Source: Rhynchospora pubera
Lineage: Eukaryota > Streptophyta > Magnoliopsida > Poales > Cyperaceae
Direction: 5' to 3'
NCBI GenBank assembly: GCA_028095005.1
Contig: CM051461.1
Location: 169,825,144 to 169,889,143 of the forward strand
DNA length: 64,000 nt
The notes under the pieces: model-generated
Database searches by the model: none
The model's input: the letters and a program-made list of their open reading frames with translations, nothing else
Told to the model about the DNA's origin: nothing
Part shown: positions 33,301 through 44,700 of the stretch, piece after piece
Numbering within the stretch: the stretch's first letter is position 1
How the letters are laid out: every line of letters begins with the position of its first letter
Made by a program: the position numbers and the translations under genes

Positions 33301-35233
33301 AGTATTTATGTACTAAAATGATAAAAACGTTGGCTATTGGTTATAAGTATACTATTGGACTTGGTTTGAAGATGTTCATATAGGCTTTCATGTAATATCG
33401 ATGTTGAAAATATTCTTGTACGTACTTAATTTGTATTTGGCAACATAAATTATGTGATTGTAACTATTGGTTTATGGAATCTGATATATATGCGCAACGT
33501 AAACCATGTAATTGATAAGGGGAAAATAGAAAATCAAATGAGATTCCAGAAGCCATTTGTTCATCTCGGTCTCTTTTCTTTCTTCCACTAGAGCGTACAA
33601 GAAACTCTAGGTAAAGAAATTGTCTATTGCTGTGCGGGTGTGGTTAGAGGCCAATATGTTGGACACATACATGTACTCGTTCAACATGATGAAATTTAAA
33701 AATTTTAAATTAGCACGGCCGATCCGAACCACTCAAATTGTTCTCTGTAATAAAATCTCTATGTTTGACGTCTTATATCTTGGATTCTAGCATTTCTATA
33801 CCAACACCTCTTCTATGAAACTTTTTTGCTCAGTTAATTTCTCATAAATTTCACAAAAAGAAAAAAAAATACTAGGCTTAGTTTTTAACACTGAATTTAG
33901 ATATATATGAAATATGTAAAACAAATTTTACTTATTAACTACATTGTTAATTGTAAAGACATAATTTTGAACATATATGTGACTTAATTCCATAAAAAGG
34001 AACACAATCAATTTCATCGCATCCGTCTGTTGCTCTTGTAGAAAAAATTTATATTGAGAATTCTTTAGATTTAAACTTAGCTTAGATTGACAGTTTACCT
34101 CTAACTTTTCTATTACGTGCATCTTGAACGCACAGGTACCAAAAAAAAGGGCACGAAAAGAAACCGGGAAGACCTGATTGTCAATTCAGGCCCGCTTATT
34201 TTCCAATGATAACAAGTATGTCCTAACTGTATTGAATTGAATAATCTTCTTTTTTAGGGCGAGATAGCAGAATTAATTAAATAAAAGTTATTTACAAAAA
34301 AAAAAGAGGATGTAAATTGAATAATTACAAACGAAAGAAAAGCCGAAAAAAAAAACAGAAGTAAAAGGAGTCGTAGTTATCCATCAATATCATCAAGCAT
34401 GTGTCATCCATTGGCAAGCTGAAAGCTCCACTATAGCGACACCGGCCGTCTCGGGAAGGAAGGCTCTCTTCTGTTAAATATTATAGCGTTCCTAGTCGAG
34501 TCCCAAGCACATCTTCCTCTTGAGTCACATTCCTTCTATTTATACAGTAGCTAGAAATTAATCTGCTAATTGAACTTGGTTGAGATTAATACCAATATTC
34601 AAATTGGAGGACAATATCGTCCATAGTCGGGAAGCGTGGTGACACTGCAAAAAAAAAAAGATGAACTATGGACCATCCTCTTTTTTGCAGGTTCTGCTCT
34701 GTTAATTTCTATCCTGTAAGGCTGTAACAATAATACAATAGCAATAGCCTGGTACCTTTACCTTAGGTGGGGCTTTACTTTGCCACAGCAGTTCAGCATA
34801 AGCGCATCATAAACTTGAAGAGGAGTATAAACCATCCTGAGACAATTAATCTCCAAGTTGCTGCCTGAGTAATATATAGGTCTATAGGACTGCGTCAGAC
34901 GTGTGTGGACTAGAATATGTCTCTCCTTCTCAGTGAATTTGAATAATCATACCTAACGCAGTTGGTTAAGGCACTATCTTTTTGTGTATTAAGTGATATA
35001 TTCAAAATATAACTCCAACTGAGATTCATACAAAAAAAAAACAAAAGGAAAACATGGACCCTTCCTTACGAGAGAAAAATAAAACAAAAAGGATGTAACT
35101 GTGGCGAGTTTGGCAACCCTTAAAAAAAACTGTAGCGAGTTTGGTCAGGTGCAGATATTGATAATTGTGGTCCTGTCAATAAAAAGTAAATGATGTACAT
35201 GAGTTAGGTAAATTTTACTTTTCTTAATAACCG
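30365..35233. other. Intergenic stretch with one exon-like patch
   Basis: Mostly AT-rich with no bounded element. At 31735-31843 an open patch encodes an Arg/Lys/Ser-rich peptide (KRSSSPPARLQQRKRK) and ends at a good GTAAGT donor; it is not recognised. At 33050-33200 the phrase 'aaatgcatatacac' occurs twice. Near 34960 'cgcagttggttaagg' resembles a tRNA A box, but no B box follows at proper distance. Confidence 0.35.
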
Positions 35234-35729
35234 TCACACTACCACAAAAACAGGCTTTTGTAACAGGCCATCTATAACGTCTTTTTTTAAAACTCGTTAT
35301 AGACCTGTCAAAAATACGGTTCTGAAAAAAAGTACACCTAATCTGTAACGTTTTTTATAAAAACAGTGTTACAGATTTTCCATCCAAAAGATGTCATAAA
35401 ATATATAATGCCTCTGTAACGTTTTTTATACAAAAGACGTTACAGATCTGTAACGGGTTTTATATAAAAAACGTTACAGATTTAATTTTTTTTTCTGTAA
35501 CGTCTTTTTTAAAAAGAATGTTACAGAATTTCCTGATAATTGTTAGGGTTTCTAGCTTTCTCCTCTCTCCTCCATTATTTCTCATCAAAGACAGCCGAAC
35601 CACCAAAGAAAATCGAAATTTATTATCTTTTCTTCATACTTATTTTTCCACTCCAAAAAAATAGCCAAAAATTCTCAAAAATTCTGAAAAAATAAAAATT
35701 ATAAAGACGAAGAGAAGGAGAGCAGTTTT

Positions 35730-37504
35730 TGTTAGAGATATGTCCTAGAAGCCAATCTTATTAGGCTACTTCTATAGTTTATGTTATTGATGATTTCAGA
35801 TCATTTGTTCTTTGATTTATTTGTTGACAGTTCATTCAGGTTGAGGATCTGAATTATAGATTACTGTTATTCATTTAGTAGTAAATGACAACAATAAATC
35901 TAAAAGTCCATAATCTTGATAATTAACAAAGGACATTAATTATCAATAAGATTAGTATGCAAGTTAAGTGATGATTAAGTTCTATAAATCATAGGTTAAG
36001 AGTAACCAACTTAATTGCATATGTGTATGTTATAGAACATAGTACAGGACTGGACCCCACGAAATAAATATATGGATTGTGTTACGTGTCATTATTTATT
36101 TCGTTATGATTTTGGTTCTAAGTTTGAGATGATTATCTTTTCCACATGAGGATAGGTTCTATAAATCATGTCTATCGCTGATTCCTGATAAGGGCTGCTA
36201 TACAGTCTTGATTTAAGTTCTCTTGAATTGTGCGGGGAAAAGCTAATTATCAAGAAAACCGTATGTCCCTCATTAATTCACTTAGTGAGTGACGATATCT
36301 GTTTGGGCCCCATGATGGAGATAGATTGTTTGCTGGCAACTGATACAATTATCTCTAGATCAAGAAACGTATAATCTGCAAGAATGACACATTCCTATCT
36401 TGGATTATACGATGATATTGTGTGACATAAGAATAAAAATAGAGAAACATAATTGTTCTCTTATGCAGGATTGAAATATTGTAGCAGTACACTATTTATG
36501 TGAATTGGGAATCATAACGTGTTGCTAGATACCGCTTATGATTATTGAAATTAAATAACGATTTAATTTCATGTCCAACATAGCATAAATCCTCAAAGGG
36601 TCACACAAATAGAGTTTTGACCAATGCAGTGCTTTATTTATTTATTCGCAACAGTGAAAATTACGATAAATATGACGAATTGATTAATTAATTATGTACC
36701 GTTATAGAACGTACTAATTGACTAAGTCAAACGGGTCATATAGAAATAAATAATAGCATAAGCTAATCCTAGAGTAATTATTAATCAGTTAATAATTATT
36801 TTGGTTCAACTTAATTTAATATAAATAGTTATATTGAATTAATGGGCTAATTTGTATATAGCAAATTTATAGCCCAAACATAGAGCAAATAATAATGGAT
36901 TTAATTATATGAATTAAAGTCCAAATATGTGGATTAGAGAGGCCCATATGGCCCATTTTATGGCCGGCCAAGGAGGAGGTAGGTGGGTGGCATTTTGTGT
37001 AAATTCTAGCAACTTATACCTAGGCTTGGTAGGCTATAAAAGGACCCCTTGAGCTGAATTTTCTCTCTCCCTTCCTTCCCTTCTTCCCTAGCCGCCACCT
37101 CCTCTTCCCTTCTCCTCTCTTGGCCGTCGGCCACCACCATTCCTCCACCTATTTTGCTCATGTGTTGAGCCATTAACCCTCCACCTAAATCAATTAGTTG
37201 AACTAGAAGAGGGTTGCTCCTTTGGATTAGCTATTTTCTCTTTGATTTGCTAGCACAAATCGAATCGAGAAATTGGTTAATCTCTAGGTGGACTCGAGGT
37301 GTGGATTGAAGGACGTTGGAGTAGCACGCCACCGGTTTCAAAGCCTAGGATCTCCTTCTTGATACGATTCAAGAAGAGGTGAAACCTTTCTCTTTCTCTT
37401 GTGTGTTGAATGGACTTTTGCACTAGATTCTTTGGTGCTTGATGTTTTAATTGCTAAATTAATTGTAATTAGCACATAAATTAAAAATTGGACATTTCCT
37501 AACA
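35730..37504 (+). mobile_element. Solo LTR, family A (1775 bp), nested in the CACTA element
   Basis: It begins TGTTAGAGATATGTCC and ends GGACATTTCCTAACA, short inverted ends of LTR type. It is flanked by a perfect 5-base duplication gtttt (35725-35729 and 37505-37509). A core promoter-like TATAAAAGG lies at 37036, followed by a pyrimidine-rich leader. No internal domain or second LTR is present. The same family occurs in pieces at 5480-8943. Confidence 0.9.
37036..37042 (+). promoter_or_regulatory. TATA box of the family-A LTR
   Basis: 'gctataaaagg' is followed within 35 bases by a ct-rich leader, which fits the U3/R junction of a plant LTR. A regulatory role today is not shown by the sequence. 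Confidence 0.5.
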
Positions 37505-37837
37505 GTTTTAAGGTATAAAAAATTAAAATTTGAGGAATATTTCGTATTTTTATATTTCTTCTTAATTTATTTCGTTTTTTATTTTGATTTTGTAGTTAAA
37601 TTAATGATTAGGTTGGTTTTTGGACGTAATTTCAGGTGTCATTCGATAGGAGAAGAATTACATCGAAAGAAGAGAAGAATTTATACACAATTGAAGGTAT
37701 ATTTTCATAAACTTTTCTATTTTTCATTTATTGTCATGCATGCATTAATAATTAGCATATGCATTTAATTGAAATGATATTGTCATATAGGACCAAAATA
37801 CCGGAACAAATATCGAATTTAGGTCTTTGCCCGTCCG

Positions 37838-37889
37838 AGATTAATCCCTAATGGATTAATCTCGGATAGTACTCCCGATCGGGAGTACT
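37838..37889. repeat. Two stacked palindromes in the CACTA element
   Basis: 'gagattaatcc ... ggattaatctc' (37838-37864) is an 11-base inverted repeat with a short spacer. It is followed at once by a perfect 22-base palindrome at 37868-37889, centred on cccga/tcggg. Both sit just before a longer inverted repeat. Confidence 0.85.
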
Positions 37890-37890
37890 T

Positions 37891-38120
37891 CTCTTTGGAT
37901 ACGATCTGTCTCATTTAGGACAGCGAGTTGTACGTTAGATGCAATCTGTTGTTTGAGAAAAATTCGACGGTATTTTCCTTTATGTTCCCACGGATGTGTC
38001 CTCACGAGCAATCGTGTGTTGGTGCATTCAGGGAACATAAGGGGAAATGCTGCCGAATTTTTCTCAGACAACAGATTGCATCTAGCGTACGCTCGCTAAT
38101 GAGACAAAGTATCCAAAGAG
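37891..38120. repeat. Long inverted repeat upstream of the CACTA transposase
   Basis: The left arm 'ctctttggatac' (37891) pairs with 'gtatccaaagag' at 38109-38120. The arms continue inward with 'gatgcaatctgttg' / 'caacagattgcatc', 'gagaaaaattcg' / 'cgaatttttctc' and 'atgttccc' / 'gggaacat'. The loop is about 45 bases. It lies directly before the transposase start. Confidence 0.8.
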
Positions 38121-38206
38121 TGGGCTAGGATGGTGACCAGCCTGAAAACATAATGTGACAAAATTGGCCCATACCCTGACATTTTGCATATATTTTTCTC
38201 ATTCAG

Positions 38207-39563
38207 ATGGATCGGACGTGGATGTACTCAAATGATCGGTTATCTCCAAGATTTCAAAAAGGACTTCAAGAATTTATGGTTTGTGCTAAAGAGAATATGA
38301 AAAAGAAGGAAGATGATAAAATATATTGTCCTTGTTATGTTTGTCAAAATTTGTTGAAATTGTCTAATTTTGAAGAAGTGAGAGTTCATTTGATTAGAAA
38401 TGAATTTCAGCCGGATTATTCTCGATGGACGATTCATGGAAAGAGTGGGGGGGAACCTTTTATAGGTGGGACTAGTAAAAATATTGTAGATTCACAACTT
38501 GAGGAAGAAAATGTATTATTGGATGATGAAAATGTGTTTGATGATGAAAATGTAGATAATCCAGAATTGAATGATGATTTAGATGAAATTGTGAACAGTG
38601 TGGATGCAGATTTTGTTGATTATATTGAAATTTTTGGTATGTTACATGAAGAAGATCAGATAAAGTTATATCCTGGTTGTGAATTGTCCAAACTTAATGT
38701 TGTTTTCAAATTGTTGAACTTGAAAGTCAAAAATGGATGGAGTGATGCTAGTTTTACATCTTTGCTTGACCTTTTGCATAAAGATTTTCTCCCCAAAGAT
38801 AATCAGTTGCCGGATTCAGTTTATGAGGCTAAGAAGATGTTGTGTCCTTTGAAACTAGACGTAGAGAGAATTCATGCATGTCCGAATGACTGCATATTAT
38901 TCCGAAATGAGTACGGTGATCTGGATAAATGCCCAAAGTGTAAAGCATCACGCGCGGTATAGACCGAGGGACGATCAGATTGATGAAGGTAGTAAGGGAC
39001 CAGCCGCCAAGGTGGTGTTTTATCTCCCAATAATACCAAAATTTCAGCGGCTCTTTTCCAATGCGAAGGATGCCAAATTGTTGAGATGGCACGCAGACTG
39101 TAGGAAAAGAGGCGATGGAATGCTCCGGCACTCAGCAGACTCTCCAGATTGGAAGAATATAGACAGGGACTTTGAAGAATTCAGCAGTGAACCCAGAAAT
39201 TTAAGATTGGGGTTATGCACGGACGGGATGAATCCTTATGGCAACATGAGTAGCCGTCAGTCTATGTGGCCGGTCTTGTTGTGTATTTACAATCTTCCTC
39301 CCTGGTTATGTATGAAAAGGAGATACATGATGATGCCTTTGTTGATTTCAGGTCCTAAACAACCAGGTAATGACATAGATGTGTATTTGTGTCCATTGAT
39401 AGATGACCTTGGTGAATTGTGGCGTAAGGGAGTGAAAGTATTTGATGCACATTCTAGAACTGAGTTCAAGCTCCGTGCCATGATATTTTGCACGATTTTG
39501 AAGGAAGTAATACCGATTTTCTTCAATTTCCATCTTTTAAGTTGTCATAAGTCCAATTTCTAA
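38207..39563 (+). pseudogene. CACTA tnp2-type transposase, frameshifted and truncated
   Basis: The first part (38207-38962, from the ATG after a ttctcattcag acceptor) opens with the transposase-associated domain: MDRTWMY, an EF-x-FA-like stretch, IYCPCYVCQN and an HLI...Y..W..HGK pattern at residues 1-82. An acidic linker follows, and then the tnp2 domain, with the Cys-rich CPNDC...KCPKC motif near 225-245. The frame breaks at about 38950-38957, where 'KASR' runs into a stop. The homologous text continues in another frame from YRPRDDQ to 39563 (KLLRWHAD, LGLCTDGMNPYGN, MWPVLLCIYNLPPW, YLCPLIDDL). The C-terminal third of the transposase is absent. The protein normally binds and cuts the element ends. 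This copy is clearly dead. Confidence 0.85.
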
Positions 39564-39828
39564 CTTTTAAATTGTTATAACACAACTTTAGATAGTCTGG
39601 ATAGATCTACAAGTGTAAAGATCTGCTTGCTATCAACAATGGCAGTAGATCGGGATGATCTGCTTGCTAACATGTGTTTCTTTTTTTGAAGAAACAAACA
39701 TGTGTTTCTTATTCCAGATTTAATTTGTATGTTTGGATTGCACAGAAACTAAAGCATATATATGTTTAGAGTTTAGAGTTTAAGATATCAACTATAATAT
39801 ATGTTTTGGTTTGCTTATAATCAAATGC

Positions 39829-39924
39829 AGAAAATTGATCCGGTTGGAAAGCCATACACGAAAGAAGACGTTGATGGAGTTGTAGATGAAGTCATGGAAT
39901 TCATGTGTGGTAATATATTCGGAT
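39829..39924 (+). pseudogene. Possible last exon of the second CACTA gene
   Basis: After an acceptor (aaatgcag at 39823-39830) comes a short open segment reading KIDPVGKPYTKEDVDGVVDEV and then a stop. The wording is typical of the C-terminal end of plant Ptta/En/Spm-type transposase proteins (the TNPA-side gene), and its position before the 3' subterminal repeats fits. The upstream exons seem to have been deleted. Confidence 0.45.
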
Positions 39925-40589
39925 AGTCAATTTGACATGTATCATGACTGATCTTGTAAACAAATTTGCACGCTTCTAAAGCCACCCTGTTAGCTACTGA
40001 CATTATATTTTAATTTGTTGAACTTAAATTTGTTCTCATTTGCATAAGTACTTGTTTGTTGTTTTGATGTGTGTATATATATGCATGTGTTTGATATTTA
40101 CGTGATTATTGTGTTTGTGATATGTTAATTATATAGTTTGGTACATATATGTACCAGTTGGTACGGCTAGCAACATGGGCTAGCCATAGAATACCATCTG
40201 TATTAAAAAAAAAAATCTGCAACGTTCTTTTCATAAAACAGGTTACAGAATTTTATATTCTGTAACGTTTGTTTCATAACGAAAGTTACAGATTTATTCA
40301 GAAAATCTTGTATAAAATATTAAAAAACAAATATGTAACGTTCTTTTCAAGAAACAGGTTACAGAATTCTATATTCTGTAACGTTTGTTTCAAATAGAAA
40401 GTTACAGATTTATTCAGAAAGTCTTTGAGTAAAATATTAATTTAATAATCTGAAACGTTTTTTTGGAAAAGAACGTTGCAGATCTGTAACGTTTAATCCA
40501 TTTGTAACGGGGCCTACTGTAACGTGCCCATGAACGTTACAGACCCTTTTTATTGAACGTTACAAAATCCAATATTTCGCGTAGTGTCA

Positions 40590-41392
40590 GAAGTTTCTCT
40601 GAACAGTGCATTTTTTATATCATTAATAATTGATTAATTAATCAATGCTTGGAGCTCGTTGTTGTGTTCCTTTTGGACCGTCATTTGAATTATCACATTT
40701 ATTATTTAATTAATAAACATAAATTAATTATAATTTTAATAATCACTAATTTAGGGACTGCGCAGGTGTCGTGCGTCTTAGGCAACACAGGCATACTGGA
40801 AACTGAGATTCTGGTACATTTAAGAAGCTGGTCACGGCCTTTGGGAAAGGTTCCCTTGTGTTTTAATAGCTGGGTGCTTTTCTTCATTTCATCATTTAAG
40901 CAGAGGAAAAAATAAATCATTGTCTGAACAATATTGATTTACGGATATTTCCGGAATGCTGATTGCTGAATTGTGTTTTGTTCTTTATTTATTTTTATTA
41001 TTATCAATATAATTATTTTTATTTTTATTTTATTTTTTGTTGGAGAAGTATGCTGAATTGTGTTAATGAATTTTCTTTTGGGGACGTATGATTGCCTCTT
41101 TTCACTGAAAAGAAGGGAAATCCTGGTGTACCGTTAAGATGGTCCTAATCCAGAATTCACAACCACGTATGGGCCTAGAATTTTAGCAGGAAGTAGTCAA
41201 CAAATAAATACAGTGAACTTTAAGAACTGGGCCTAAGCTGATCCAAAGAGGAGATGTTCTGTTGTTCACCCTACTTCAATCGATGACATTTAATGTATGT
41301 TCAAAATGCCATTTCCTTCCGGTTAATAACTTGTTACTTTTACTTGATTGTTGATAGAAATTTGTTTATTTATGCCATCATTTACATGTACC
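40590..41392. other. Intergenic flank between CACTA element and CDC48
   Basis: No gene or bounded element seen; short open frames lack domain signatures. Confidence 0.4.
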
Positions 41393-41547
41393 AAAATAAA
41401 GCTCCAACATTATACACGGTATGGACATTAATTCTCACGTTATTTATGATGGAAGTGCGAGAATCGAAATACCGTGTATAATGTGGAGCTTTATTTTGAT
41501 GGAAGTGCGAGAATCGAAATACCGTGTATAATGTGGAGCTTTTTTTT
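41393..41547. repeat. Small inverted-repeat element with a duplicated right end
   Basis: The left arm 'aaataaagctcca' + 'acattatacacggtat' (41393-41422) pairs with 'ataccgtgtataatgt' + 'ggagctttattt' (41469-41497). The right arm and its inner flank then occur again as a 50-base direct repeat (41448-41497 and 41498-41547), starting 'gatggaagtgcgag'. The element lies about 250 bases beyond the CDC48 stop codon. Confidence 0.8.
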
Positions 41548-41793
41548 TTGGGTACCAATCTCCCACAAAACGGCGAAAAAAAAAATGAAATAACTATGAG
41601 AAAATATTGCTCGTGTGAAACACGTCTAAATATACCATGGAGGTCACATAATTTCAAACAAGCTCAATAGTATACAGATGAATCCATTCTAAACAGCACA
41701 TCTATGCCTTGAACACTACAGCTAGAGTTTGGGCATAATTTGAGATATGAAAAATATTAAACATTGTGTATTAAGTTAATTCTACACATTTTA

Positions 41794-44700
41794 TTAATTA
41801 TATAAATCATCATCTTCTGCAGCGCCGCCAGCTGCAGCAAAAGGATCAACAGCACCAGCCCCAGCAGCAGCCTCAGAACGCTCTGCGAACCGGAATTCAG
41901 AGCCAAAGCCTCTTGACTGTTGTAGTGTCTGGGCAAAAGCTTGATACTTCCGGATGTCTGCGTCACTGACGCTACGCCGAGCAAACTTCATACTTTCTTC
42001 AAAATGGACAGCCTTAATTTCTGCCACCTCATTCGCTTCATCATCTTCCTCCATGGCCTCGGGGTTCTCGCTCCTTCTCTTCTCTCTCTTAATGTCCTGT
42101 AAAAGTAAAAAGTATCACTGATATTATTATTCAATCGAAAATCAAAGTCATGATTTACAAAGACACTGTTACTTTATTTAGTTAGTGGACTAACAAAGTA
42201 GCTGTATATAAATTGAGTTACCTTCTCGATATTCTCTCGGATGGCGTACTTACACGCACGCTGGCAAATTTCAGTGATATCAGCACCACTGAATCCTTGG
42301 GTGTATTTGGCAAGTGCCTGAAGGTCGACATCTTTAGCAACGGGAGACTTCCTTAGGTTGGCCTTGAAAATTTGGTATCGAGAGGCCTCATCTGGCAGAG
42401 GGATGTATATAAGCTGGTCAAGGCGACCAGGCCTGAGAAGTGCAGGATCAATGATGTCTGGCCTGTTGGTGGCACCGATGATAAACACCGTTTTCTTGGC
42501 ATTCATACCATCCATTTCAGTAAGTAATTGATTCAAAACCCTGTCAGCTGCACCACCAGCATCACCAACGCTGCTACCTCTCTGTAAATTTTAATGAATA
42601 CAATATTATTATTATTATTATTATTATTAGAAAAAATAACTGCACGAATTTGAAGTTTAGTCAAATTCATTTTGGTTGCACTGATAGTCATATAGATCAA
42701 GTAAATGAGAAAGATCCAATCTAAACAGCAAGCATACTTGCTTATCAATAAGCTGAGATGAACCAAAATTTCTAGTTCTTGTAATGTCAAAAACACCAAC
42801 TAAAATATGTTTTTTCAAGTGAATACCTGAGTAGCAATGGAATCCAGCTCATCAAAGAACAGTACGCACGGTGCAGATTGGCGAGCTTTGTCGAATATTT
42901 CACGAACGTTAGCTTCGCTTTCACCGAACCACATTGTTAACAACTCTGGACCTTTCACGCTGATGAAATTAGCCTGACATTCATTTGCAATCGCCTTTGC
43001 CAGGAGAGTTTTACCACACCCAGGTGGGCCATAGAACAAGACACCTTTAGATGGTGACATCCCAAACTTCTCAAACTTCTCAGGATGTTCGACAGGATAT
43101 TGGACAGTCTAAAGGAGAACAAAAGAAAGAAGGGTACACACATTATTAAAAAAAATAATTTTAAATTCATTAAGTTAATTGTAAAACTTTAACAACAGAA
43201 AATATTGCCAAAATAAATACCTCCTGCAGTTCTCTCTTGACATTCTCAAGGCCACCAATATCATCCCAGCTGACATTAGGAACTTCAACAACCTGAAGAA
43301 GTAAAATTTAATCAGTTGTTAACGACACCAGTAAGGTCAATACAATATAAAACCAAACTCACAAAAAAATACAATAACAATGAAGTGAGATGATAACTTA
43401 CTGTTTCACGCAATGCAGAAGGATTGCTTGTGCCAAGAGCAGTCTTGAAGTGCTCATTGGTGACGGCCATGGAATTTAGTATCTCTGCATCAATTGACTC
43501 ATCTTCCAAGTCAATGATATCCATCTTTTCACGGATACACTGTAGTGCAGCTTCAGTACATAGAGCAGCAAGGTCAGCACCAACATAACCATGTGTATCT
43601 TTGGATATTCTTTCCAAATCAACCTACAAAGAAAGAAGACATTAAATTTCAAACTCCAGTTTAGGGGGGAAAATATAAAAATAAATGACCAAAAGAAGGA
43701 TAGTGCATTTTACATCATCAGCTAACTTCATGTTCTTGGTATGGATGCGAAGGACCTCTAGACGGCCAACCTCATCAGGCACGCCAATATCAATCTCTCT
43801 ATCGAATCTCCCAAACCTCCTCAGAGCAGGGTCAATGCTATTGGGACGGTTTGTAGCACCTATAACAATAACATGTGCACGTGACTTCAGCCCATCCATC
43901 AGGGTAAGCAGTTGAGACACAATTCTGCGCTCGACCTCTCCGTTTGTCTTCTCACGTTTCGGAGCAATTGAATCAATTTCATCAATGAAAATAATAGAAG
44001 GCGCATTTTTTTCAGCCTCCTCAAAAGCCTTCCTTAGATTGCTCTCACTCTCTCCAGCCAATTTGGACATGATCTCAGGCCCATTAATACAGAAGAAAAA
44101 TGCCCCCGTCTCATTAGCAACAGCTCTGGCAATAAGAGTTTTACCACTGCCAGGTGGGCCATATAGGAGAATGCCCTTAGGGGGCTTCACACCAATTGAT
44201 TTGAACAGTTGTGGGTGGCGAAGGGGGAGCTCAACAAGCTCACGGATCTGGGCCATTTGCTTACGAACCCCGCCGACATCATCATAGCCCACTTCATCAA
44301 GGCGCTCCTCATCCTCACGTTTGACAGGTTCTCCATCACAGAATATCTCAGTATCAGGGGCCACCACACAATACTCAGCTGGGTCTGTTTCTATCACCTT
44401 GAACTCTACACTGCGCATGCCACCACGCACCAGGAAGAGGTCATTTTTCCTAACAGGACGGTATGCCTCCAAGAAATATGCTGTAATTTTAGGAAAGGTC
44501 AAGGTTTGTCATATAATGCATTCAAATCCCCAATGCAAATCAAATGAACAACAACATTTAAAAAGGAACACACACATTAACTTTAGCCCAACTTCATTTA
44601 ATATAGCATATAATTTGTACCACATCAATAGCATGGAAATGTATAAGCAACAAAGACACCACTAACATTAACGTTAAAAACTATCAGAAGTTTATCAAGT

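Larger units (their letters stand above)
35237..40586 (+). mobile_element. CACTA (En/Spm-type) transposon, 5350 bp, defective
   Basis: It starts CACTACCAC and ends CGTAGTG, so both ends carry the CACTA terminus. The 3-base duplication tca flanks it (35234-35236 and 40587-40589), the rule for this superfamily. Both subterminal regions (35260-35530 and 40215-40570) are packed with 'ctgtaacgttttt' / 'aaacgttacag' words in both orientations, the sort of binding sites the TNPA-like protein uses. Inside are a broken tnp2-type transposase, a possible last exon of a second gene, and a nested solo LTR. The ends look transposition-competent if a transposase is supplied in trans. That last point is inference. 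Confidence 0.92.

Noticed and set aside
34955..35020. tRNA-like 'cgcagttggttaagg' that resembles an A box
   Set aside because: No B box (GGTTCRANTCC) follows at a usable distance and no cloverleaf can be drawn; at most a very decayed SINE.
43685..44665. Plus-strand frames of 76-114 codons over CDC48
   Set aside because: They are antisense to conserved AAA-domain exons and show no independent similarity.
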